Origin: Rugamonas violacea
GTDB taxonomy: Bacteria; Pseudomonadota; Gammaproteobacteria; Burkholderiales; Burkholderiaceae_D
NCBI RefSeq assembly: GCF_016461825.1
Contig: NZ_JAEMNU010000020.1
Coordinates: forward strand, 1 to 53,679
DNA: 53,679 bases
Reading direction: 5' to 3'
Positions 15,340 through 23,343 of this stretch are shown here, piece by piece. Made by a program: the position numbers and the translations under genes. Each line of letters starts with the position of its first letter. Position 1 is the first letter of the stretch. Under the pieces are notes generated by a model. The model did not search any database and was not told the origin of the DNA. It saw nothing but the letters and a program-made list of their open reading frames with translations.

Positions 15340-15672
15340 ATGGCGCTCGTCGGCATGGATCGGCACACCGGCCAGCCGATCACTGGGAACGCGCACCTGC
15401 TGCAAAGCGTGCGCGATATTTTGACCACGCCGCTGGGCAGCCGGCGCGAGCGGCCCGACTACGGCTCGACGCTGCCGCGCATGGTCGACCTGCCCGTCAC
15501 GCCGGGCTGGAAGTCCTCGCTGCAGGCCGAGGTGGCGCGCGCGCTGGGGCGCTGGGAACCGCGCCTGAAGCTGCAAGCGGTGGCGGTCGAGTCGGTGCTC
15601 GACGGCAGCGTCGCGTTGCGCCTGAGCGGCGACTACCTGGGCGAGGCGATGATATTGGAGGTGAAGACATGA
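15340..15672 (+). CDS. W: Baseplate protein W (GPW/gp25 family)
   Basis: A 110-residue protein of normal gpW length. It has the gp25 pattern: HLLQSVRDILTTPLGSRRERPDYGSTLPRMVD followed by a helix and a closing strand pair (VESVLDGSVALRLSGDYLG). In P2 and T4 this protein initiates baseplate wedge and sheath assembly; despite the old 'lysozyme' name it is structural. Its stop overlaps the next start (ATGA), consistent with translational coupling to J. Confidence 0.9.
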   Translation: MALVGMDRHTGQPITGNAHLLQSVRDILTTPLGSRRERPDYGSTLPRMVDLPVTPGWKSSLQAEVARALGRWEPRLKLQAVAVESVLDGSVALRLSGDYLGEAMILEVKT

Positions 15673-16499
15673 GCACCATAGACCTGAGCCAACTGCCGCC
15701 GCCGGACATGGTGGAGCCGCTCGACTTCGAGCAGATCTACCAGGACATGCTGGCCGCCTTCCGTGGCCAGATGGGCGAGGGCTGGAACGCCGCGCTCGAA
15801 TCGGACCCGGTGGTCAAGCTGCTGCAACTGGCGGCCTACCGCGAGCTGCAAATCCGCGCCCGCATCAACGACGCGGCGCGCGCCAGCCTGCTGGCCTTCG
15901 CCGAGGGCGCCGACCTGGACCACGCCGCCGCCTTCTACAACGTGCGCCGCCTTGCCGACGAGAGCGACGAGCGGCTGCGCCTGCGCACCCAACTGCGCAC
16001 CGCCGCGCTGGCCGGCAACGGCACGCCGGAGCAGTACCGCTTGGCGGCGCTGTCGGCCAGCCCGCTGGTGCGCGACGCCGGCATCATGGCGGCGCCGCCG
16101 GGCAGCGTGGCGCTGGCCGTCTGGCCGCAGGAGGGCGCCGACGGCGCGGCGGTGCTGGCGGCGGTGCGGGCGGTGTTCGCGGCGGACGACGCCAAGCCGC
16201 TCGGCATTCCCTTGTCGATCATGCTGGCGCAGGCCCGCCCGCTCGACGTGGCCGCCACCATCCACCGCGAGGCCGGCGCGCCGCTCGATCTGGTGGACCA
16301 ACTGCGGCAGGCCTTGCCGGCGCAGATCGCCGACTACGCCCGGCTGGGGCGCGACCTGTCCGGCTCCTGGCTGGCCGGCCGCCTGCACGTGGCCGGCGTG
16401 TCGCGCGTCGAACTGGTCGGCAGCGGCATCACCGTGGCGCCGCACGAGTACGCGGTGCCCGGCAGCATGCGCATCGTCGACGGCGGTGTCGCATGGTAG
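15669..16499 (+). CDS. J: Baseplate protein J
   Basis: A 276-residue protein matching the baseplate J family: PLDFEQIYQDMLAAFRGQ at the start, then KLLQLAAYRELQIRARINDAARASLLAFAEGADLDHAAAFYNV, the classic J motif. The C-terminal half is alpha/beta and ends SGITVAPHEYAVPGS. J forms the wedge arms that link hub and fibres. It overlaps W by four bases and I by seven. Confidence 0.9.
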   Translation: MSTIDLSQLPPPDMVEPLDFEQIYQDMLAAFRGQMGEGWNAALESDPVVKLLQLAAYRELQIRARINDAARASLLAFAEGADLDHAAAFYNVRRLADESDERLRLRTQLRTAALAGNGTPEQYRLAALSASPLVRDAGIMAAPPGSVALAVWPQEGADGAAVLAAVRAVFAADDAKPLGIPLSIMLAQARPLDVAATIHREAGAPLDLVDQLRQALPAQIADYARLGRDLSGSWLAGRLHVAGVSRVELVGSGITVAPHEYAVPGSMRIVDGGVAW

Positions 16500-17626
16500 C
16501 GCTGGCCGACGCGGCCAGGCTGCTGCCGCCCAACGCCACCGGGCTGGAACGGGCGCTGGCGCGCACGGTGCCGCGCGCCGCCCTCGACGCGTTGGCCGAC
16601 GCGCCGGCCGGCCTGCGCCGCACCGAGGCCGGTGCCGGCCCGCTGGCGCCCTGGCTGGCGGCGGAGTGGCAGCTGGCCGAGTTCGCGCCTTACTTCGAGA
16701 GCACGGCGGCGCTGATCGAGGCCGGTCTGCCGTGGTTGCGCCAGCGCGGCACGGCCGCCTCGGTCAAGCGGGCGTTGTCCTGGCTGGGCTACCCGGCCAA
16801 GCTGGAGGAGGAGGGGCCGTGGTTGCAGATCGACCCCGGCGACGCCTACGCCCAGCTGCGCGTCGGCGCGGTGGCGCACCTGGTGCGCGCCTCGCTGCCG
16901 GCCCACGCCCGCTTGTACCGCATGTACCACGGCTACGACCTGCGTCCGCTGCGGCTGGACGACGGCCGGCTCGACGACGGCCTGCTGGACGACGACTCCG
17001 GCGTGCTGGTCGACGGCATCAAGCTGTCGTTCGCGGCGCGCCGTGGCGGCGTGGCGGAGACGCCGGGCGATGGTTCCGACCATGCCCGCACCGATACCTT
17101 CTCGGCCAACGCGCCCTACGACGACCGCATGATGCTCGACACCTGGCAGCTCGACAGCGAGTTGATCGCCGACGGCCGCTTCATCATGGGCCAGCTGATG
17201 ACCGGCACCACGGCCGACACGGCGGCCACGCCGGCCACGCTGACGGCGCACCGCACGATGGCCCTGTCGCAGGTCCTGCTGGACGGCGACGAGACGGCGC
17301 TGGACGACATCAACAGCCAGCTGGGCGGCGGCATGACGCTGATCGAGCGCCGCTTCGTGCTCGACGGCGAACGGCTCGACAGCCATGACCAGGGCTTGCG
17401 CCGCATCGTTATCGACCGTTTCGACATCGATGCGCGGGCGGCGTTGGCGCCGGTCCTGCAACTGCCGTCGGCCGGTTTCGCCCGGCTGGCGCGCGAGGCC
17501 CTCTTCAGCGGCACGGCCGGCGTTTATGAGACGCCGATCAAAGCCGCCGGCTGGAGCGGCAACTGGAGTGCGCGCCACTGGCGCATCACGATTCCTTCAA
17601 CCATCACTTTTTACAATGGAGCTTGA
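16493..17626 (+). CDS. I: Tail protein I (P2 gpI-like) with a long C-terminal extension
   Basis: 377 residues. The first ~150 match Tail_P2_I (RLLPPNATGLERALA, LAPWLAAEWQLAEFAPYF, AALIEAGLPWLRQRGTAASVKRALSWLGYPA). P2 gpI is only about 176 residues, so roughly 200 extra residues follow, rich in Asp and small residues (RLDDGLLDDDSGVLVDGIK) and ending in a strand-rich part. This tail probably forms the docking point for the adhesin proteins encoded next. The start overlaps J by seven bases. Confidence 0.85.
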   Translation: MVALADAARLLPPNATGLERALARTVPRAALDALADAPAGLRRTEAGAGPLAPWLAAEWQLAEFAPYFESTAALIEAGLPWLRQRGTAASVKRALSWLGYPAKLEEEGPWLQIDPGDAYAQLRVGAVAHLVRASLPAHARLYRMYHGYDLRPLRLDDGRLDDGLLDDDSGVLVDGIKLSFAARRGGVAETPGDGSDHARTDTFSANAPYDDRMMLDTWQLDSELIADGRFIMGQLMTGTTADTAATPATLTAHRTMALSQVLLDGDETALDDINSQLGGGMTLIERRFVLDGERLDSHDQGLRRIVIDRFDIDARAALAPVLQLPSAGFARLAREALFSGTAGVYETPIKAAGWSGNWSARHWRITIPSTITFYNGA

Positions 17627-17627
17627 T

Positions 17628-18113
17628 ATGGCAGTTTTACAAGACGACGGCCGCGCGGCGCTGGCCGAGGCGGTGAAGTCCCGACCCATCCACCTGGCCT
17701 GGGGTTCGGGCGACCCGGCCTGGGACAGCGCCGGCACGGCGCCCGAGCCGAAAAACGCGGCCGCGCTGGTGGCCGAGGTGGGCCGCCGCGTCGCCACCGA
17801 AACGCGCTTCGTCATGCCCGACCCGGCCGGCGAAATCTCGGTGGTCGGCGGCCGCTACAAACTCAGCGAGACGCCGACCAAGTGGCTGCTGGTGCGCTTC
17901 GTGTTCGATTTCCTCGACGCGCCGGCGGCCCAGTTGCGCGAGGTCGGCATCTTCCTCGGCACGGTGGTCAAGCCGGAGCTGCCGCCGGGCCAACGCTACT
18001 TCATCGCGGCCGACCTGCTCAGCCCCGGCAAGCTGTATGCGCTGGAGCGCTTCGACAAGACCACGCGCAGCCCCTCCATCCGCCAGACCTTCGAATACGT
18101 ACTGCCTTTCTGA
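17628..18113 (+). CDS. Conserved phage tail protein of unknown role
   Basis: A 161-residue protein preceded by GGAGCT; the ATG at 17628 is chosen because it has correct spacing, whereas the ATG nine bases earlier lies in the ribosome binding site. It contains HLAWGSGDPAWD and strands around VVGGRYKLSETPTKWLLVRFVFDF, ending RQTFEYVLPF. It is probably a beta-sandwich connector between protein I and the fibre proteins, as judged from gene order. I cannot name a family with confidence. Confidence 0.65.
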   Translation: MAVLQDDGRAALAEAVKSRPIHLAWGSGDPAWDSAGTAPEPKNAAALVAEVGRRVATETRFVMPDPAGEISVVGGRYKLSETPTKWLLVRFVFDFLDAPAAQLREVGIFLGTVVKPELPPGQRYFIAADLLSPGKLYALERFDKTTRSPSIRQTFEYVLPF

Positions 18114-18127
18114 ACGGGACAATTATC

Positions 18128-20089
18128 ATGATCGAACAGTATTACAACCGCTTCAACGCTGCCGACAACCACGAGCAGATCATGTTCCGCGCCGACCGCG
18201 TGCTGCAGTCGGCCGAACTCAACGAAATCCAGTCGGCCGCCATGGCCCGCCTGCAGGGCGTCAGCGACGCCCTGTTCAAGGACGGCGACATCATCCGCGA
18301 CGCCCGCGTGCGCATCAATCCGGACACCGGCGCCTCGGTCTGCGAGGCCGGCGCCATCTACATCCGCGGCGCCGTGCGCGGCCTGGCCGCACGCGAGCTG
18401 AAAGTGGCCACCGTCGGCAGCGCCACCATCGGCGTCTACCTGAAGGACAGCGTGGTCACCGAGCTGGAAGTGGCCGAGCTGCGCAATCCGGCCGCCGGCA
18501 CGCGCGGCTACCAGGAACCGGGCGCGGCACGCCAAAAGACGTTGGCCGTGTGGGGCGTGGCCGGCGACGGCCAGTCCGGCGAGTTCTACCCGGTCTACCT
18601 GATCGACGACGGCGTGCTGCGCGCCAAGGAGGCGCCGCCCAATCTGGACGGCGTGACCCAGGCGCTGGCCCGCTATGACCGCGACAGCTCGGGCGGCTCC
18701 TATGTCGTCGGCGGCCTGAATGTGGCCGCCTCGGCCGACGTCAACGGCGCCCAGGTCTACACCGTGTCCGAGGGCCGCGCCCGCGTCAACGGCTTCGGCG
18801 TCAACCTGGCCACCAGCCGCCGCCCGGTGTACGCGGCCAAGCCGGACCTGCGCAACATCGAATTGGAGCCGCATGTGTCGAGCGGTCCGGCGCCGCAGCG
18901 CGTCACCCTCGACCGTGTGCCGCTGGCTTCGCTGGCGGCGGTCCACATCACCTTGCAAAAGAGCGCGACGATGACGCGCGGCGGCTACACCGGCGGCGCC
19001 GACAACCTGGCCGATTCGTCCATCGTGCAGATCGTCGCCGTCAACCAGGGCGGCACCATCAACGCCAACGGCGACGGCTTCGTCGGCGGCACCAGCTACG
19101 TCGCCGGCACCAGCTACAAGCTGACCGCCGGCGCCATCGACTGGGGCCTGCCCGGCACCGAGCCGGCCACCAACAGCACCTATCAGGTTATCTACCAGTG
19201 CAATGTGGCGGTCACGCCGACGCTCATCGACGACACCGGCTTCACCGTCACCGGCGCCGTGAACGGCACCCAGGTGCTGGTCAACTACAGCCAAAAGCTG
19301 CCGCGTGTCGACCGCCTGTGCCTGGACGCCGACGGCGCCCTGGTGTGGATCAAGGGTGTCGCGGCGGACGTCAACCCGCGCGCGCCGGCCGTGCCGGACG
19401 CCTTGCTGGCGCTGGCCAGCGTGCAGCAGAGCTGGCGCGCGCCGCGCGTGGTGCAGAACGACGGCGTGCGCGTGGTGCCGATGCAGGACCTGGCCAACAT
19501 CAACGCGCGCATGGACTTCATGGCCACGCTGATCGCCCAGCAAACGCTCAAGACCGACGCCGCCAACCGCGACACGGCGCTGAAGAAGGGCATCTTCGTC
19601 GACCCCTTCCTCAACGACGGCGTGCGCGACCAGGGCGTGGCGCAGAGCGCGGCCATCGTCGCCGGCAAGTTGACCTTGCCGGTGACGGCCACGCCGAACG
19701 CGCCGGGCGGCGACGTCAAGGCGCCCGCATCGCTGAAGTTCACGCTGGCCACCGTGCTGTCGCAGCCGATGCGCACCACGACGATGAAGGTCAATCCGTA
19801 TGCGGCCTTCGACGGCCTGCCGGCCAGCGTCACGCTGACCCCGGCCATCGACCGCTGGACCGATGTCGACACGACCTGGAGCAGCCCGTTGACGACGCGC
19901 ATCGTCACCGGCGGCGGCGCGCTGGTCAACACCACCAGCAGCACCGTCAACAACCTGTTGTCGACCTCGTCGCAGGCGCTGGAGAAGCTGCGTCAGATTC
20001 CGGTCAGCTTCGCGATTTCCGGCTTTGGTCCGAACGAGGCGCTGGACAGCGTCAGCTTCGACGGCATCGTCGTCACCCCAACCCCATAA
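18128..20089 (+). CDS. DUF4815 domain phage structural protein
   Basis: A 653-residue protein. It begins MIEQYYNRFNAADNHEQIMFRADRVLQSAELNEIQS in meaning, the DUF4815 signature (the YYNRF and FRA.RVLQSAELNE blocks within residues 5-38). The body is beta-rich and ends with a jelly-roll-like part (VTLTPAIDRWTDVDTTWSS ... FAISGFGPNEALDSV). DUF4815 proteins occur beside tail fibre genes and are thought to be baseplate or fibre-connector proteins; their role is not settled. It is the largest adhesin-side protein here. Confidence 0.75.
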   Translation: MIEQYYNRFNAADNHEQIMFRADRVLQSAELNEIQSAAMARLQGVSDALFKDGDIIRDARVRINPDTGASVCEAGAIYIRGAVRGLAARELKVATVGSATIGVYLKDSVVTELEVAELRNPAAGTRGYQEPGAARQKTLAVWGVAGDGQSGEFYPVYLIDDGVLRAKEAPPNLDGVTQALARYDRDSSGGSYVVGGLNVAASADVNGAQVYTVSEGRARVNGFGVNLATSRRPVYAAKPDLRNIELEPHVSSGPAPQRVTLDRVPLASLAAVHITLQKSATMTRGGYTGGADNLADSSIVQIVAVNQGGTINANGDGFVGGTSYVAGTSYKLTAGAIDWGLPGTEPATNSTYQVIYQCNVAVTPTLIDDTGFTVTGAVNGTQVLVNYSQKLPRVDRLCLDADGALVWIKGVAADVNPRAPAVPDALLALASVQQSWRAPRVVQNDGVRVVPMQDLANINARMDFMATLIAQQTLKTDAANRDTALKKGIFVDPFLNDGVRDQGVAQSAAIVAGKLTLPVTATPNAPGGDVKAPASLKFTLATVLSQPMRTTTMKVNPYAAFDGLPASVTLTPAIDRWTDVDTTWSSPLTTRIVTGGGALVNTTSSTVNNLLSTSSQALEKLRQIPVSFAISGFGPNEALDSVSFDGIVVTPTP

Positions 20090-20102
20090 CAGGAGCTACA
20101 AC

Positions 20103-21305
20103 ATGACTATTCAAGCCAACGCCCAGGGCGTGCTGTCCGGCCGCTTCCAGATTCCCGCCAACGTACCGGCCGGCACCAAGAGCGTCGAGTTCACCGGCGC
20201 CGGCGGCACGCGCGGCGCCGCCACCTTCAGCGGCCAGGGCCTGCGCGTGACCGAGGTGCGCCAGATGGTGACCCGCATCACCAGCAACTACTACGATCCG
20301 CTGGCGCAGACCTTCACACTGCCGCAGGCCACGGCGCTGGGCGGCGTCAAGCTGTGGTTCACCGTCAAGGGCACGGCGCCGGTGATGGTGCAGATTCGCG
20401 GCGTGGCCGCCGGCGTGCCGAACCGCGTCATTTATGCCGAGGCGCGGATCGACGCGGCCGACATCAAGACGGTCGGCCCGACCCAGATCGTGTTCGCCGC
20501 GCCGGCCTGGATCGACGCCAACACCGAGTACGCGCTGGTGGTGCTGACCAGCGACGACAAGACCCAACTGGCGGTGGCCGAAGTGGGCATGTGGGACGAC
20601 AACGCGCAGCGCCGCGTCACCGCCCAGCCTTACCAGGTGGGCGTGCTGCTGTCGTCGTCGAACGCGTCGAGCTGGACGCCGCACCAGGACCGCGACATGA
20701 CCTTCGAGCTGCAAAAGGCGGTGTTCTCCGAAACGGTCAGCACGGTCAGCCTGGGCAACGTCAGCGTGACCAATGCCACCGACTTGCTGCTGCTGGCGCT
20801 GGCCGAGGCGCCGACCTTCGAGTCGCGCGTCGAGTACACGCTGGCGCTGCCGGGCGGCGCCAAAATCAACGTCGCCGAAGGGCAGCCGGTGCGGCTGGCC
20901 ACGCCCGTCAGCGGCGACATCGGCGTCAGCGCCCGCCTGGCGGGAACGGCGGCCGTCTCGCCGGTGCTGCACCCCGGCACCCAGCTGATCTCCGGCGCCG
21001 TGCAGACCACGGCCGATTACGTGTCGGTCGCCTTCCCGGCCGGCGCCAACAGCCGCATCCGCGTGATCGTCGACGCGGCGCTGCCATCCGGCGCCAAGCT
21101 GGTGGTGATCCTGCCGGGCGCCGGCGCCGACAACAAGGACGTCGAAGTGCCGTTCCTGTCGTCGCGTCCCTTGAGCCTGGAAAAGCAGGAGCTGAGCTAC
21201 GAGGTGGCCGGCATCAACAAGGACAGCGTCAAGGTCAAGCTGGTGCTCAGCGGCTCCGCCTCGGCGCGGCCCGAGTTGGAGAATCTGCGCGCCATGGCGC
21301 TGTAA
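20103..21305 (+). CDS. Baseplate/fibre-connector-like structural protein
   Basis: A 400-residue beta-rich protein following the DUF4815 gene after 13 bases. The block YYDPLAQTFTLPQA followed by LWFTVKG, VMVQIRGVAAGVPN resembles the 'DPLAQ.F ... QIR ... G.P' pattern I associate with baseplate wedge or short-fibre proteins of T4-like phages. The C-terminal part has repeated beta-sandwich-like stretches. It is likely a second-layer adaptor carrying the fibre. No enzyme motif is seen. The T4-like link is from memory and should be tested by profile search. Confidence 0.5.
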   Translation: MTIQANAQGVLSGRFQIPANVPAGTKSVEFTGAGGTRGAATFSGQGLRVTEVRQMVTRITSNYYDPLAQTFTLPQATALGGVKLWFTVKGTAPVMVQIRGVAAGVPNRVIYAEARIDAADIKTVGPTQIVFAAPAWIDANTEYALVVLTSDDKTQLAVAEVGMWDDNAQRRVTAQPYQVGVLLSSSNASSWTPHQDRDMTFELQKAVFSETVSTVSLGNVSVTNATDLLLLALAEAPTFESRVEYTLALPGGAKINVAEGQPVRLATPVSGDIGVSARLAGTAAVSPVLHPGTQLISGAVQTTADYVSVAFPAGANSRIRVIVDAALPSGAKLVVILPGAGADNKDVEVPFLSSRPLSLEKQELSYEVAGINKDSVKVKLVLSGSASARPELENLRAMAL

Positions 21306-21314
21306 GGCGGCGCC

Positions 21315-21632
21315 ATGATCAACCAGACCACCCCCCGCCTGCTGCTGCCGCTGCCGCACCCGGACAACCAGCTCGACGACGACGTGGCCCGGCTGCGCAG
21401 CGCGCTGACGATGCTCGACGGCGCCGTCTACACGCTGCGCAGCCTGGTGGCCAGCGACGACGTCAACCTCGACACGGTGCAGGAAATCGTCACCGTGCTG
21501 AAGAGCGCCCAGGGCGACATCGGCAACGTCACGGCGCTGCTGGCGACCAAGGTCGGCAAAGACGAGTTCGCGCTCAACAAGGCGCAACTCTCCACACTCA
21601 CCCCGCTGATTTATGCGGGATTACTGGGATGA
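21315..21632 (+). CDS. Small fibre-associated tail protein
   Basis: A 105-residue protein. It contains LDDDVARLRSALTMLDGAVYTLRSLV and DVNLDTVQEIVTVLKSAQGDIGNVTALLATKVGKDEFA, the 'LDTLQEIV' coiled-coil pattern often seen in tail fibre stems. It ends seven bases before the fibre ATG. It may form a short trimeric coiled-coil linking the fibre to the adaptor, or be a split-off fibre segment. Function is inferred. Confidence 0.6.
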   Translation: MINQTTPRLLLPLPHPDNQLDDDVARLRSALTMLDGAVYTLRSLVASDDVNLDTVQEIVTVLKSAQGDIGNVTALLATKVGKDEFALNKAQLSTLTPLIYAGLLG

Positions 21633-21638
21633 CCATCC

Positions 21639-23231
21639 ATGGCATATAGCACATTGACTGAGTTCAGGAACACCTTCCTGAGGCAGGCAGAACAAAAAAT
21701 CAAGGAGTCCGACCTGGCCTCCGCCGACAACACCAGCCTGATCACCTTGGCCGCCCTGTTGAAGAGCTACGACGTGGTCAACCGTTTCGACACCATCGTG
21801 CCGGACGCGGTGGCGCCGCTGGAGCTGATGACTGGCGCGATACTGGACGTCTACCTGTCCGACATCAGCAACGGCCAGAGCTTCAATCTGGTGCTCAATT
21901 CGGCCGAGGCCATGGCGGCCATCGTGCGCAGCCCGTCGGCGATGGCGGCGATCGCCGGTAGCGCGCGGGCGATGAGCGCCGTCGTCGGCTACCCAGTCGC
22001 CTACAACGCCATCGTCGCCAGTTCGGTGGCGATGAGCCAGATTGCAATCAGCGCGACAGCAATGACGGCGATGGCCGCGAGCCAGGCCGCAATGTCAGCG
22101 ATGGTGGCAAGCCAGGCGGCGGCGGCGCCGGTGGCTGCCAGCCAGGTTGCCATTTCTGCGGTTCTGGCCAGTCCGCTCGCGCTGACCACGGTAGTGGCCA
22201 GCCAAGTAACGATGACCCCGATTGCCGCGAACCAAGCGGCGATCACGGCGATGCTGGCCAATACGCCGGCACTGACGGCGATGGTGGTCAGCACGGCGTC
22301 GATGGTGGCAATTGCTTCCAGCCCGACGGCCATAACGGCCGTACTGGCCAATGCGGCAGCGGTAGCGGCTTTGGTAGCCAGCCAGACGGCGATGACGGCA
22401 GTCGCCGCCAATCAGGCTGCAATCACTTCACTGTTGGCCAATGCGCCAGCCGTGGCGTTACTTGTGGTTAACCAGGTCGGCATGACGTCGGTAGCCGCGA
22501 GCCCAGTCGCCATGACGGCGCTGCTAGTCAATACTGCTGCGCTGGCGGCGGCGTTAGCAAGTACGGTCGCGATGACTGCGCTCGCCGCAAACCAAGCTGC
22601 GATGAATGCGTTCGCCGCAAATCAGGCGGCGATGACGGCGCTGCTGGCCAATAGTGCAGCCCTGGCGGTAGTGATTGCGAGTCCGGTCGCGATGTCAGCG
22701 GTCGCCGTCAGCCCAACGGCGATGATAGCGGTCGCCGCCAACCCAACGGCTCTGGCGGCGGTCATCGCCAGTCCAACGGCTCTGGCGGCGGTTGCCCCCA
22801 GTTCAGTGGCTATGGCAGCGATCGCTGCCAACGCAATCGCAATCACGTCCTGTGCTGCGAATGCCGCTGCCATGACCGCTTTCAACTCATCCGATGTGGC
22901 GATGGTTGCGCTTTACTCGTCGCCTTTGATCAAGAAGATGGGCTGGGGGAGTGCGGTCATTTGGTCGGCTGTGACGAATGTACAAACCGGGCCATGCCTG
23001 TTCGTCCGTCTGACGACCACTGGTCCTAATGCCTGGGGCGAGAACACGTCAGGAAACGAGTACGTGGTTTTCGACGGTACCAACGTCAACTTCGCCGGTC
23101 GTGCCGCCAACCCGTACAACCACACGGCGCTTGCATCACCAATGCGCGTGCCGGTGCGCAAAACGCTGACCACCTTGCAGGTCAGACTGTACGCTCCATC
23201 CGAAGTCGCCTACATCCCCCTGGCCTCGTAG
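21639..23231 (+). CDS. Tail fibre with 34 tandem decapeptide repeats
   Basis: A 530-residue protein in three parts. Residues 1-87 are a mixed attachment domain (FRNTFLRQAEQKIKESDLA). Residues 88-427 are 34 gap-free copies of a ten-residue unit with consensus [N/S]-x-x-A-M-x-A-x-x-A. Residues 428-530 are a compact tip (KKMGWGSAVIW ... EYVVFDGTNVNF) without low complexity, likely the receptor-binding part. The repeat shaft should be a regular helical or solenoid rod, and its copy number would set fibre length. No tail-fibre chaperone gene follows. The tip region is less GC-rich than neighbours, as expected of an exchangeable module. Confidence 0.8.
   Translation: MAYSTLTEFRNTFLRQAEQKIKESDLASADNTSLITLAALLKSYDVVNRFDTIVPDAVAPLELMTGAILDVYLSDISNGQSFNLVLNSAEAMAAIVRSPSAMAAIAGSARAMSAVVGYPVAYNAIVASSVAMSQIAISATAMTAMAASQAAMSAMVASQAAAAPVAASQVAISAVLASPLALTTVVASQVTMTPIAANQAAITAMLANTPALTAMVVSTASMVAIASSPTAITAVLANAAAVAALVASQTAMTAVAANQAAITSLLANAPAVALLVVNQVGMTSVAASPVAMTALLVNTAALAAALASTVAMTALAANQAAMNAFAANQAAMTALLANSAALAVVIASPVAMSAVAVSPTAMIAVAANPTALAAVIASPTALAAVAPSSVAMAAIAANAIAITSCAANAAAMTAFNSSDVAMVALYSSPLIKKMGWGSAVIWSAVTNVQTGPCLFVRLTTTGPNAWGENTSGNEYVVFDGTNVNFAGRAANPYNHTALASPMRVPVRKTLTTLQVRLYAPSEVAYIPLAS
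21900..22919 (+). repeat. 34 x 30-base coding minisatellite
   Basis: Exactly 1,020 bases, or 34 units of 30 bases, each encoding one decapeptide such as NQAAMTALLA or SPVAMTALLV. Units vary in sequence but never in length. The array also leaves long open frames on the opposite strand, which are a by-product of the period. Confidence 0.88.
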
Positions 23232-23301
23232 GTGAACAGCGCAGCGGGCGGCGGCTTTGCCGGCCCGGCTGTTTTCACCATTTTATTTTGTCGCACCACC
23301 C

Positions 23302-23329
23302 AACCCGCCCCGTGCGGGTTTTTCTTTTT
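23302..23329 (+). terminator. Intrinsic terminator 4, before the sheath gene
   Basis: AACCCGC (23302-23308), loop CCCGT, GCGGGTT (23314-23320) followed by TTTCTTTTT. The sheath ribosome binding site TAGGAG follows immediately. It separates the adhesin half of the operon from the sheath/tube half; no promoter is evident between them. Confidence 0.6.
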
Positions 23330-23343
23330 CTAGGAGATTCACC

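Noticed and set aside
22001..22885. Ala/Ile-rich open frames antisense to the fibre repeats
   Set aside because: They arise because each 30-base unit is free of stops on both strands; no ribosome binding site or independent feature is present.
21900..22919. Possible CRISPR array (regular 30-base period)
   Set aside because: Units are contiguous, degenerate and in frame within a coding gene; there are no spacers or cas genes.
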